Assembly: GCA_044235825.1 (NCBI GenBank)
Contig: JBIIHL010000010.1
Coordinates: 1 to 41,767, forward strand
DNA: 41,767 bases
Direction of reading: 5' to 3'
Source of the DNA: CANGYM01 sp044235825
GTDB lineage: Bacteria > Pseudomonadota > Alphaproteobacteria > JAJTHO01 > CANGYM01
The position numbers were made by a program, and so were the translations under genes. Below, piece by piece: positions 31,618 through 39,744 of this stretch (position 1 is its first letter; each line of letters opens with the position of its first letter). The notes under the pieces are model-generated. The model was given only the letters and a program-made list of their open reading frames with translations. It did no database searches and was not told the origin of the DNA.

Positions 31618-34488
31618 ATGATTCGGGATTTTTTCTCTTACCTTGCCGCTTTTTTCAGTCATTTTATGACGTTTTTTGTGGTTGGGATTATCTCTGTGGC
31701 GGTGAATCTGGATCATAAAGAACACGCCAGTGTTTTTTTGGAATCCTTGATCCGGCAAGCCCTTCCCCTGCTGATACCAGCGGATTTGTCGGCGCAAACC
31801 CTGAATGTGGCTTGGGATGTACAGGCCAACACCCTGCGGATGCGTTTGGATCATGTCACCATTATTGGCCATGATGTGCCTGTTTATGCGGATATTCGCC
31901 GCGTTCAGGTGGATATGTCCTATGGTTTTGACTATTCCCACTTGGTTATGGTGGATCGTTTGTTTCTGGATGCGCCCCATGGTTACGTGACGGCGGATGA
32001 AAAAACGGGGGGTGATGGGGGATTGTCCTTGCCCCCTGTGCGCCTTGGGGGTCTGCCCTTGCGGGAAATGGACATCCGGCAGGGATCCTTTGTGATTAAA
32101 ACCCCCACCGGTGAAAAAAAACTGGATGGTTTTTCCGCCGCTTATGATGTGATTGGTCCCCAGGAAAGCCGCCTGACTGCCCAGGGAACCTTTCGCCAAG
32201 ATCAGGCCATAGTGCCCTTTTTTATGCAAGGCCGCGGCACGCTTAACACTCAGATGCTGGAAACCTTGGCTGTGTCTGTGACGATGGATCAGGCTGTGGT
32301 TCCGGCCCCCTCGGACACCAGCGCAGCCCCGTTGACCCTGCGCGGGGCAGGGGCCTTGATGTTCGATTTAAAACACAAAAAAGCCACGGTGACCCAGCCC
32401 CTGACCCTGACCATGGGGGACACCACCCTGACCCTAACTGGGCAAGCCACGCCGCAGGCTGTGGATGTTCGGGCCCGCTTGCAACGCTTGCCCATGGCCC
32501 ACTTGGCGCCCCTGTGGCCCGATGATTTGGCGGCAGGGGCAAAGGACTGGGTAACCGCCCATATCCCCGAAGGACAGGTAACGGATGCAACCTTGGATGT
32601 GTCTTTACAAAGCAATCCAAAACAAGCGTTTGAGGTTAAAACTCTGAAAGCCACCGTCGCCCTAAGCGGGGCCAAAATTGCCTATCTGCCCCAAATGACC
32701 CCTATAACCGGTTTGCAGGCCACCCTTCAGTTTGATCTTTCGGGGATGAAGGGCACCATCAAACAGGCCATGATGGGCAAAACCCCCTTAACCGGCGGCA
32801 GCGTGGACATCACGGGATTTGACAAAGATCTGCAAGCCATCCTGATTAAGGCCCAGTTGACAGGCCCGCTGAAGGAACAAACGGCGGAAATTATGCGGGC
32901 CATCCCTAAGGATTTTAAAGACGCAGGCCTAACCCAAGACACCTTTGCCGGCGATGCGGTGACAAAACTTTCCGTGGGCTTTCCGTTAATTGATGAACTG
33001 GCGTTTTCGGATGTGACGTTGTCCGCCGAATCCCAAGTTCAGCGTTTTACCATGACCCACGCCGATCTTCCCCTGCCCATTCGGGATGGCAATTTAAAAA
33101 TCAAATTTAAAAACAATATTTTGGATGTTCAGGGCCAAGTTTTGGCCAAAGGCATCCCCGCCGATGCGGTGTTTCAGGGGGATTTTCGGGGCGAAAAAGC
33201 CAAAACAGCCATCACCGTGGATGCCGTTGTTCCCGCCTCGTTTGTTGTTCCCCATCTGCCCTCTATGGCCATGGTGACGGGGGCAGGGCGGCTGCATTTT
33301 GAACAACAGCAAGACAGGGGCAAGCCCAGCTCTGTCATGACCTTCGATGCCAAAGACATGGGCATCAGCCTGACCACGCCCACGTTTGTGAAGCCCAAGG
33401 GCGTGCCGCTGACTGCCACTTTGAAAGGAAACTCAGCCCAGCGGACCTTTGATGTTCAGGGGGAAAAGGGGACAAAAGCCACCGGCGTCATTCAAAACAC
33501 GGATGACGGAATCACCCAGGTGCGTATCGATGCCTTTACGTTGGGGGACAATGATGTTCGCGCCCTCATCACAGACAACAAGGGCCATCTTGAGGTCGAT
33601 GCCACCGCCCAAGTTGTCGATTTAAAAAACTTTGGTACAGGACACCCCGAAGGCTTTGAACCCCCCGAGGGCAACGTTGATGTGTTTGATTTGCCAGAAT
33701 TAACCTTGCGGGCACAAAGCAAGGTCGTGCATTTGGCAGACCATGATGTTTTAAACGTGGTGTTGGACACCAAAATGCATAACGATGCCATTGAACGTCT
33801 TTCCCTGTCCGGACAATCGAGCGCCAAAAAGCCGTTTAACATTGCCCTAAACCCAGAGGGAACCTCTGTGGCTGTGAATTCAGAGGACACAACGTTTTTA
33901 ACCGAAGCCCTCGGCCTTCAGTCCCGTCTGGAAGGGGGAACCCTGAAAGCCACTATGGCTCCCCTAACGAAGGGGCGCCTGAGCCCCCAAACCAAAATTC
34001 ACTTGGAAATGGATCAGGTTACCCTGAAACGTGCCCCCGTGTTTAGTCGTATTCTCTCTCTGGCCTCCCTTTCTGGTCCGCTGGAACTGTTAACGGGACA
34101 GGGGATGCTGATGCATAAAATCAATCTGGATGCCCGATTGGGGAAAGAGACGTTTTTCATCGACAATCTGGAAATGAAAAACGCATCCCTTGGGGTGTTC
34201 TTTACAGGAAAGATGGGCCTGAATGATGACAGCATCGTGGGCAAGGGGGCTTTGGTTCCCGCCTACGCGCTTTCCCGCATTGTGTCGTCCATTCCCTTGT
34301 TGGGGGGGCTTTTGACCAATGCCGACAAAGGCATCATTTCCATTTCCTTTGGCCTGAGTGGCAAAATGGATGACCCTACCGTCACAGTGAACCCCTTAAC
34401 CTCTGTCACCCCAGGGGCGCTGCAGGATCTCTTTGGTATGGGCCGGCGAGAGCCGGATAAAGAGACCAAAGATCAGGGGAAACCATAA
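31618..34488 (+). CDS. AsmA-like / DUF3971 (YhdP-type) envelope protein
   Basis: A 956-residue protein with one N-terminal membrane helix (about 8-28, HFMTFFVVGIISVAVNL) and a long periplasmic portion of repeating beta strands. The first part resembles DUF3971 (DVPVYADIRRVQVDMS; LPLREMDIRQGSFVI). The end (about 800-940) matches the AsmA-like C-terminal domain (ILSLASLSGPLELLTGQG; GIISISFGLSGKMDDPTVTVNPL). Relatives (YhdP, TamB, AsmA) form long grooved bridges that move phospholipids between inner and outer membranes; the same role is inferred. The start has no obvious ribosome site. Confidence 0.85.
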   Translation: MIRDFFSYLAAFFSHFMTFFVVGIISVAVNLDHKEHASVFLESLIRQALPLLIPADLSAQTLNVAWDVQANTLRMRLDHVTIIGHDVPVYADIRRVQVDMSYGFDYSHLVMVDRLFLDAPHGYVTADEKTGGDGGLSLPPVRLGGLPLREMDIRQGSFVIKTPTGEKKLDGFSAAYDVIGPQESRLTAQGTFRQDQAIVPFFMQGRGTLNTQMLETLAVSVTMDQAVVPAPSDTSAAPLTLRGAGALMFDLKHKKATVTQPLTLTMGDTTLTLTGQATPQAVDVRARLQRLPMAHLAPLWPDDLAAGAKDWVTAHIPEGQVTDATLDVSLQSNPKQAFEVKTLKATVALSGAKIAYLPQMTPITGLQATLQFDLSGMKGTIKQAMMGKTPLTGGSVDITGFDKDLQAILIKAQLTGPLKEQTAEIMRAIPKDFKDAGLTQDTFAGDAVTKLSVGFPLIDELAFSDVTLSAESQVQRFTMTHADLPLPIRDGNLKIKFKNNILDVQGQVLAKGIPADAVFQGDFRGEKAKTAITVDAVVPASFVVPHLPSMAMVTGAGRLHFEQQQDRGKPSSVMTFDAKDMGISLTTPTFVKPKGVPLTATLKGNSAQRTFDVQGEKGTKATGVIQNTDDGITQVRIDAFTLGDNDVRALITDNKGHLEVDATAQVVDLKNFGTGHPEGFEPPEGNVDVFDLPELTLRAQSKVVHLADHDVLNVVLDTKMHNDAIERLSLSGQSSAKKPFNIALNPEGTSVAVNSEDTTFLTEALGLQSRLEGGTLKATMAPLTKGRLSPQTKIHLEMDQVTLKRAPVFSRILSLASLSGPLELLTGQGMLMHKINLDARLGKETFFIDNLEMKNASLGVFFTGKMGLNDDSIVGKGALVPAYALSRIVSSIPLLGGLLTNADKGIISISFGLSGKMDDPTVTVNPLTSVTPGALQDLFGMGRREPDKETKDQGKP

Positions 34489-34528
34489 TAGGCCCCTAGG
34501 CCTGTTCATTTCTGCCAGAACCTAACGA

Positions 34529-34716
34529 TTCTGCGTCATTCCGGACCAGCGAGCGATCGCGAGCGCCGAGCCGGAACCCAGCGCAAATGCCAAAACGCGA
34601 AGCGTTTTGTTCCTTGTTCTAAAAAAATATATCGGCAAAAGGCTGCACCTTTTGACAGTGGCGCTGGATACCGGATCAGCGGTCGCTGCGCTCCCTTGTC
34701 CGGTATGACGATGCAT
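34529..34716. repeat. ~190 bp palindromic intergenic element, distinct family
   Basis: The outer arms (34532-34584 and about 34661-34715) are inverted copies with a few mismatches. Each reads TGC, then GTCAT, then CCGGAC near the tip, and CCGG followed by CCAGCGC near the inner end. Between them lie two perfect small hairpins: AAAACGC/GCGTTTT (34592-34608) and AAAAGG/CCTTTT (34637-34653). No coding frame recognised. The build resembles palindromic elements dispersed in several alphaproteobacterial genomes. It lies between the AsmA-like gene and the cut end of mfd. Confidence 0.8.
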
Positions 34717-34750
34717 AGACATGAACAGCCCTGAATAGGTCCCCCATGCA

Positions 34751-35704
34751 TTATGCGTTAGGGTAAACAAACAACTGGTCCACAGGCATAGGATGATAGG
34801 GAATCTCTGAGGGTTTTGCCGAAGACACCCGTTGTTCATACAGGTGCTGGATCAAAGACCAGCGGGCAGAAAGGGCCGTTTGGCACCCCGCATCCCACGT
34901 GATTACGGCATCGTTTGGCAGGCGATCCAAAACAGACACCAACGGCCCATGAAACAGGGGCAACCAGTGTTCCATCCCGGGAAAGGACTCTCCGGCGTCG
35001 ATGGCCTGATACAGGGGGTCTTTGGCATATAACCCCTCAGAGAGAACGCGGTAATCCTCCTTAAACTGCTGAATGGTGGCATTTGTCAGGATGACTTCGC
35101 TGACGGGGGACAGGGTGACGCTTTTTAAGGATCGCACGGTGCATTGGGACAAAGGATCAAAGGCCCGCAAACTTTCCAGCGTATCTCCAAACCGATCCAA
35201 ACGCACAGGATGGGCGGAAAAAGGGGGGAACACATCCACAATCCCGCCGCGAAAACAGAACTCCCCCCGCTGGCGGACAGTGCTGGCCCGCCTATAGCCG
35301 CCGTCACAAAGCCAGCTTTGCAGGGCCGCATCTGGCACCGTATCCCCCACGCGCAGGGTATGGATTTGACCTGTAAAAAACGACGCCGGCGCCACCTTTT
35401 GCATCAGGGACGCCACCGCAATGACCAGCAGGGTGGGGCGATCGGCAAAGCCCAAGGGCAAACGGGACAGGGTCCCCAAACGTTCCGCCATGATGTCACT
35501 GTCAGGGCTGATGCGGGAATACGGATCGGTATCCCACGGCGGCAGGCGCACCACACGCAGATCCGGATCAAAAAATTGAAAAACGCGATGGACATAATCC
35601 ATGCGGTTTTCATCGCGGGCGATATAAACCAGCAACGTTTCCGCAGGGGTTTGCCCTCTGGCCTGCACAACATCATAAAGGGGACGGTCACTGTCCAGAG
35701 ACAT
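34751..35704 (-). CDS. mfd: N-terminal fragment of transcription-repair coupling factor Mfd (UvrB-homology module only)
   Basis: The 317 residues match only the first third of Mfd, whose usual length is about 1150. Recognisable are the UvrB-like start (LLVYIARDENRMDYVHRVFQ), LPPWDTDPYSRISPD, the segment RQRGEFCFRGGIVDVFPP and GMEHWLPLFH. It ends just after the PMPVDQLFVYP strand. The RNA-polymerase-binding domain, both helicase motor domains and the C-terminal regulatory domain are absent and are not found in other frames nearby. It cannot act as a translocase. Either it is a remnant after a rearrangement beside the palindromic element or a stand-alone UvrA-binding domain. metX lies 12 bases upstream. 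Confidence 0.85.
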   Translation of the reverse strand: MSLDSDRPLYDVVQARGQTPAETLLVYIARDENRMDYVHRVFQFFDPDLRVVRLPPWDTDPYSRISPDSDIMAERLGTLSRLPLGFADRPTLLVIAVASLMQKVAPASFFTGQIHTLRVGDTVPDAALQSWLCDGGYRRASTVRQRGEFCFRGGIVDVFPPFSAHPVRLDRFGDTLESLRAFDPLSQCTVRSLKSVTLSPVSEVILTNATIQQFKEDYRVLSEGLYAKDPLYQAIDAGESFPGMEHWLPLFHGPLVSVLDRLPNDAVITWDAGCQTALSARWSLIQHLYEQRVSSAKPSEIPYHPMPVDQLFVYPNA

Positions 35705-35716
35705 GGCTCAAAAATC

Positions 35717-36847
35717 CTAAACCGTTTCAAAACAACTGGACAGCGTATTCATAATATCCGGTTCGTTTAAAAAAAACGCATCGTGGCCTCGATCGGTTTG
35801 GATTTCCACAAAACTGACAGCATGGCCAGAGGCATTCAGGGCCTTGACAATCTGGCGCATATCCGCCGTGGGAAACAGCCAGTCGCTGGACAGGGACACA
35901 ACATGATATCGGGTTTTGCCGGAAAACGCCTTGGCCAGCACCCCACCGTGATCAAAGGCCAAATCAAAATAATCCGTGGCCCGCGTCATATACAAATAAC
36001 TGTTGGCATCGAACCGGTCCACAAAGGTGCTGCCCTGATAGCGCAGATAGCTTTCCACCTGAAAATCCGCATCAAAGCCATAACTCAGCTGGGCACGGTC
36101 TTGCAGGCTGCGCCCAAAACGCCGCTGCAGGGTTTGCTCTGACATATAGGTCACGTGTCCCGTCATACGGGCCACCGCCAGCCCGCGGCGGGGGATCACC
36201 CCGAATTCCCGATAACGCCCCCCGTGCCAATCGGGATCGGCCATGATGGCTTGGCGGCCAATTTCATGAAAGGCAATGTTCTGGGCGCTGTGACGGTGCG
36301 ATGTGGCCAGCAGAATGATATGCCGCGCCGCATCAGGATAGGCCGAGCCCCACTGCAACGCCTGCATCCCCCCCATGGACGGCCCGATGATGGCTGCCAG
36401 CTGGTGAATGCCAAGGCCGCGAATCAAATCATATTGCATTTGCACCATGTCCCGTATGGTGATGGTGGGAAAATCAATGCCGTACTCTTTCCCCGTGGCG
36501 GGGTTAGGGCTGAGCGGGCCGGTGGATCCCGCACATCCGCCCAACACATTGCTGCAAATCACAAAAAAACGATTAGTATCAATGGCCTTTCCCGGGCCAA
36601 TGGCCAGATGCCACCACCCCTCTTTTTCTGTTAAGGGATGAATCCCCATCAGATATTGATCGCCGGTTAGGGCATGACACACCAAAACCGCATTGCTGGC
36701 ATCGGCATTCAGGGTGCCGTAGGTTTGATAGGCCAAACTCACCTCGGGCAACGTCACCCCGCATTGCAGGGTCCGCACCCCCGCATCATGCACCACGTGA
36801 CGCAAAACATCAGGATTGTTATACAGAAAGGAGGGTTGCTTTGTCAT
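35717..36847 (-). CDS. metX: homoserine O-acetyltransferase (MetX, alpha/beta hydrolase)
   Basis: Acylates homoserine for methionine synthesis. The 376-residue length and motifs fit MetX. The nucleophile elbow is GPSMGGMQALQW with S157, and the acid and base of the triad are D322 (SSDWLFP) and H355 (RGHDAFF). Family segments include LVCHALTGDQY and NVLGGCAGSTGP. Some MetX enzymes use succinyl-CoA, so acyl specificity is not certain. In many alphaproteobacteria metW follows; here the mfd fragment does. The divergent chorismate mutase starts only 23 bases away, so their promoters must overlap coding sequence. Confidence 0.95.
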   Translation of the reverse strand: MTKQPSFLYNNPDVLRHVVHDAGVRTLQCGVTLPEVSLAYQTYGTLNADASNAVLVCHALTGDQYLMGIHPLTEKEGWWHLAIGPGKAIDTNRFFVICSNVLGGCAGSTGPLSPNPATGKEYGIDFPTITIRDMVQMQYDLIRGLGIHQLAAIIGPSMGGMQALQWGSAYPDAARHIILLATSHRHSAQNIAFHEIGRQAIMADPDWHGGRYREFGVIPRRGLAVARMTGHVTYMSEQTLQRRFGRSLQDRAQLSYGFDADFQVESYLRYQGSTFVDRFDANSYLYMTRATDYFDLAFDHGGVLAKAFSGKTRYHVVSLSSDWLFPTADMRQIVKALNASGHAVSFVEIQTDRGHDAFFLNEPDIMNTLSSCFETV

Positions 36848-36870
36848 AACAACCGTTTTATGCTGGGTCT

Positions 36871-37584
36871 ATGGTGAATGCACGTCTTTTTTCACAATCT
36901 CTTTCGGATCTCAGGGCCCAAATCGATACCTGTGACGATGCCCTGATGGCTTTGCTGAAAAAGCGTATGCAGATTGTGGCCGATGTGGCCCATTTGAAAA
37001 AGGGTCAGCACGATGCCTTTATCCGCCCCGCCCGCGAAACCCAAATTTTGCGTCGTTTGCTGGCGGAATCTGGTCCCTTGTCTCCGGCGTTTGTCATGGC
37101 GGTGTGGCGCACCCTGATGATGGGGGCGCTGCAGTACGAAGACCCCTTTCGTGTGGGTTATGTGGGGGAAGAGGGCCTGAAACTCGGTATACAGCTGTTC
37201 GGGGCCATCACGCCCCATCATGGATTTTCGGGATATCCCGATCTTTTTCATGCCTATGCCAAAAACGATGTGCATTTTTTGATTTTGCCCCTGAAAAAAG
37301 CATCCTCTTGGTTGGGGTCCCTGAAAGATCTTTCGGGCAGCCTTTTGTTCCACCTGCCCCTGATGGCCACCTCCGCCGAAACGATGGAGGCTTTGGTTTG
37401 GGGAAAGGGCCTGCCTGAAAGCAGCGGTCATGATTTTTCCTGGTATTATCTCCCCAAAGGGACGACCCCTCTGATTCATGCCGCCATGGTGGCAGAAACG
37501 CCCGAAGGGTCCCTGTGGGCATCCGAAGAAACACAAGAAGACACACAGGGCCATTTTTGGGGTTATACCGGATTGTTGGCATAG
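36871..37584 (+). CDS. chorismate mutase (AroQ type) with a C-terminal extension
   Basis: A 237-residue protein. Residues about 10-95 are an AroQ helical chorismate mutase (LRAQIDTCDDALMALLKKRM, then VAHLKKGQ and RPARETQILRRL), converting chorismate to prephenate for Phe/Tyr. The remaining ~140 residues are a mixed alpha/beta domain of unknown role, seen in alphaproteobacterial homologues beside metX; no prephenate dehydratase motif was recognised in it. It is followed after 14 bases by the DciA-like gene. Confidence 0.85.
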   Translation: MVNARLFSQSLSDLRAQIDTCDDALMALLKKRMQIVADVAHLKKGQHDAFIRPARETQILRRLLAESGPLSPAFVMAVWRTLMMGALQYEDPFRVGYVGEEGLKLGIQLFGAITPHHGFSGYPDLFHAYAKNDVHFLILPLKKASSWLGSLKDLSGSLLFHLPLMATSAETMEALVWGKGLPESSGHDFSWYYLPKGTTPLIHAAMVAETPEGSLWASEETQEDTQGHFWGYTGLLA

Positions 37585-37598
37585 AGACCAAACCCCCC

Positions 37599-37904
37599 AT
37601 GGCCCTAAAAAATTTTCATCCTTTTTTATCCAAAGTGGCGGAGACGGCCCTGAAAAAACGGGGCTTTCCTAACGCGGATGTTTTTATGGAATGGCCCAAA
37701 ATTGTGGGCCCTGATCTGGCCAAAACCACGTATCCCAAAAGTTTATCTTTCCCCACCAACAGCCGCCGCGACGGGACCCTGACGGTTACCACAGGGGGGG
37801 CCTTTGCCCTCACCCTCGAGATGATGCGCCCCTTGGTGCTGGAGCGGGTCAATCTCTATTTCGGCTATACCGCCGTTACCCGCCTGCGGATTGTGCAGAC
37901 GTAG
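37599..37904 (+). CDS. DUF721/DciA-like protein
   Basis: A 101-residue protein from ATG 37599. The family pattern is clear: an amphipathic start (FLSKVAETALKKRGF), EWPKIVGPDLAKTTYP, then a strand-rich RNA/DNA-contact region (GTLTVTTGGAFALTLEM) and the ending YTAVTRLRIVQT. DciA-type proteins load the replicative helicase in bacteria lacking DnaC; short alphaproteobacterial members are less well studied. The longer in-frame start at 37515 overlaps the chorismate mutase gene and is rejected. Confidence 0.8.
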   Translation: MALKNFHPFLSKVAETALKKRGFPNADVFMEWPKIVGPDLAKTTYPKSLSFPTNSRRDGTLTVTTGGAFALTLEMMRPLVLERVNLYFGYTAVTRLRIVQT

Positions 37905-38055
37905 GGTGTTGTATTTTTTGACTCTGTCGTTTTTGCCCTTAAAGGAAAAACAGCATTGATCCACGAGACGATGCGTTGAAATCAGCGCCCATAATCAACC
38001 TCCTAGACTTATTCAGGCCTGTATGATAAGCTAGAAAAAAAGGGGAGTCCGCCTT

Positions 38056-38295
38056 ATGATGCAGATAGGGGCTTTTGAGGCCAAAAATCGTTTTTCGGAA
38101 ATTTTGCGCTGGGTTGCGCAAGGGGAAGAGGTCACCATTACGCGCCATGGTAAAGTCATTGCTGTCATCATGGACCCCCAGCAGGGATTGGCCCAAAAAG
38201 CGTCTCAGGCCTTTGGTCAGTGGGAATCCTTGGCGGGAAGCATCAAGGCAACCCCCGCTGAAATCGCCGCATGGGTGAAAGACGGTCGTCCATGA
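38056..38295 (+). CDS. Phd/YefM-family antitoxin without a toxin partner
   Basis: A 79-residue protein with the Phd/YefM DNA-binding N-terminus: IGAFEAKNRFSEILRWVAQGEEVTITRHGKVIAVI in pattern (residues 4-38). The C-terminal part (SQAFGQWESLAGSIKA) would wrap a PIN-type toxin. AGGGGA lies before ATG 38056. No VapC, Doc or RelE gene follows; msrB starts 31 bases downstream. It is either an orphan antitoxin or a stand-alone regulator of the downstream genes. Confidence 0.8.
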   Translation: MMQIGAFEAKNRFSEILRWVAQGEEVTITRHGKVIAVIMDPQQGLAQKASQAFGQWESLAGSIKATPAEIAAWVKDGRP

Positions 38296-38326
38296 ACAAC
38301 GGAAAATTCCGGCATACTTTGCCTCT

Positions 38327-38731
38327 ATGACCCTCACCCCCCTTCAGCATTATGTCACCAAAGAAAACGGCACCGAGCCGCCGTTTCAGAATCCGTATTG
38401 GAATCATAAGGAAGAGGGGCTGTATGTGGATGTGATTTCGGGCGAGGTTCTTTTTGCATCGATCCACAAATTCGATTCCGGCACGGGGTGGCCCAGTTTT
38501 ACGCAGCCTGTGGATCCTAAAACCATTGTCGAAAAAACCGATACCACCCACGGGATGCGGCGCACTGAGGTGCGATCTGTGACCTCCGATGCCCATTTGG
38601 GGCACGTTTTTCCCGATGGGCCTGATGGGGGGAATCGGTATTGTATCAATTCCGCGGCACTGCGTTTTGTGCCCACGGCGCATTTAGAGGCCCAAGGGTA
38701 CGGGGCCTATAGCCGTTTGTTTTCGTCCTGA
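38327..38731 (+). CDS. msrB: peptide-methionine (R)-S-oxide reductase, zinc-less type
   Basis: Repairs oxidised methionine in proteins; 134 residues. The catalytic cysteine is C106 in RYCINSAALRFVP, preceded by HLGHVFPDGP. The substrate loop KFDSGTGWPSF has Thr53 where many MsrBs have the resolving Cys. The two CxxC zinc pairs of the zinc-binding form are absent (the positions read VISGEVLF and DAHLGH). This matches the zinc-free subgroup often fused to MsrA. ATG 38327 gives a normal N-terminus. Confidence 0.95.
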   Translation: MTLTPLQHYVTKENGTEPPFQNPYWNHKEEGLYVDVISGEVLFASIHKFDSGTGWPSFTQPVDPKTIVEKTDTTHGMRRTEVRSVTSDAHLGHVFPDGPDGGNRYCINSAALRFVPTAHLEAQGYGAYSRLFSS

Positions 38732-38826
38732 AAGAGGATCACCTGCGTGTGATTGTGTTTGTTTTTGCGGCGATATAGTGATACAATATGCATTAAATTG
38801 ATCTTTTTTGATCGGCGAGCGTTCCC

Positions 38827-39300
38827 GTGTCTTCCTTGCTCAATCATGATGTTCTTCAGGACCTTTTGCCCTATACCAAGCCGTTTCATGCGTTTGTTGT
38901 GGGGGATCCTTTGTTGCCCGATTGTCCGTTGGTGTATGCCAACCCTCTGTTTTTGGATCATACGGGATACACGATTGAGGAGGTTATGGGGAAAAACTGT
39001 CGCTTTCTTCAGGGCGAAAAAACCAACAAAGACACGGTATCCGTCATTCGTCACGCCATAAAAAGCCAAATCAATTTGCGCATTGATATTTTAAATTACA
39101 AAAAAGATGGCACGCCGTTTTGGAATCGTTTGGACATTCGCCATGTTCTGACGTCGTTTCGGCCAGAGCCCTATATTATCGGCATTCAAATTCCTGTGGC
39201 GTGGGATCAGATTTTTCGGGCCCCGATTTATGGGGGATCCTCGGCCATAGCACGGCCCCACCACCCATGGCAGGCCGGCACTGCACCGATTAAGACATAG
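38827..39300 (+). CDS. short LOV (PAS) blue-light photoreceptor
   Basis: A 157-residue protein, GTG start at 38827. Residues about 18-128 form a LOV domain with the photoactive cysteine C58 in GKNCRFLQG and flavin contacts N90 and N100 (NYKKDGTPFWN) and Q121 (IGIQIPV) intact. It should bind FMN and form a cysteinyl adduct in blue light. No kinase, GGDEF, STAS or HTH output domain follows; the C-terminal ~30 residues (VAWDQIFRAPIYGG onwards) are a short tail that could mediate dimerisation. A palindromic repeat begins a few bases after the stop. Confidence 0.92.
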   Translation: MSSLLNHDVLQDLLPYTKPFHAFVVGDPLLPDCPLVYANPLFLDHTGYTIEEVMGKNCRFLQGEKTNKDTVSVIRHAIKSQINLRIDILNYKKDGTPFWNRLDIRHVLTSFRPEPYIIGIQIPVAWDQIFRAPIYGGSSAIARPHHPWQAGTAPIKT

Positions 39301-39303
39301 GAA

Positions 39304-39630
39304 CGCGGCGGGGTGGGACGGTTGTCTTTTGGCATCAAGGGGCGGGGCGGAAAAATACCGCAAGGTGAGGCCTCGGTAGAGGCTGAACCGAGGATGATTT
39401 TTTCGCACCGGCGCAGCGCACCCCTTGAGGCCAAAAGAGAACTGTGGGGGTGGGAGGCGCGTGGCCCGCAAGGAAAAGGCTCCCACCCAGCAGAATTGGC
39501 TTTGGGCCTCAAGGGTTCGCTTCGCCGAGGGGAAAAAAATCATCCTCCCTCGCTGCGCTCAGTCCGGTATTTTTTCCCCCTCGCCCTTGACCCCCAAACC
39601 CAATCCTGCTGCCCCACCCCGCCTTTTCCC
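39304..39630. repeat. ~330 bp intergenic palindromic element, copy 2 (reverse orientation)
   Basis: The reverse complement of this stretch aligns along its length with 23857-24192. Shared parts include the GCGGCGGGG end, the GGGGCAGCAGGATT end, GGTCAAGGG, TTGAGG, and AATTCTGCTGGGTGGGAGCC at the centre. Its own halves are inverted copies around a 9-bp hairpin (GGGTGGGAG 39448-39456 with CTCCCACCC 39480-39488). It occupies most of the LOV/guaA spacer; the frames crossing it look like low-complexity artefacts of the repeat. Confidence 0.85.
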
Positions 39631-39744
39631 CCTGACTTTACCCTCCACAACGCGGCCAAGCGCTTCCTCTCATCTTGCCCCGATGGCTTTGGTTTTGTAT
39701 GGTGGGCTTTCTTTTGACGCAGAGATGATCAGGACGATAGGGAT

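Noticed and set aside
34489..34750. Possible continuation of mfd in another frame
   Set aside because: Reading on from the stop in each frame gives no Mfd-like sequence; the spacer is filled by a palindromic element instead.
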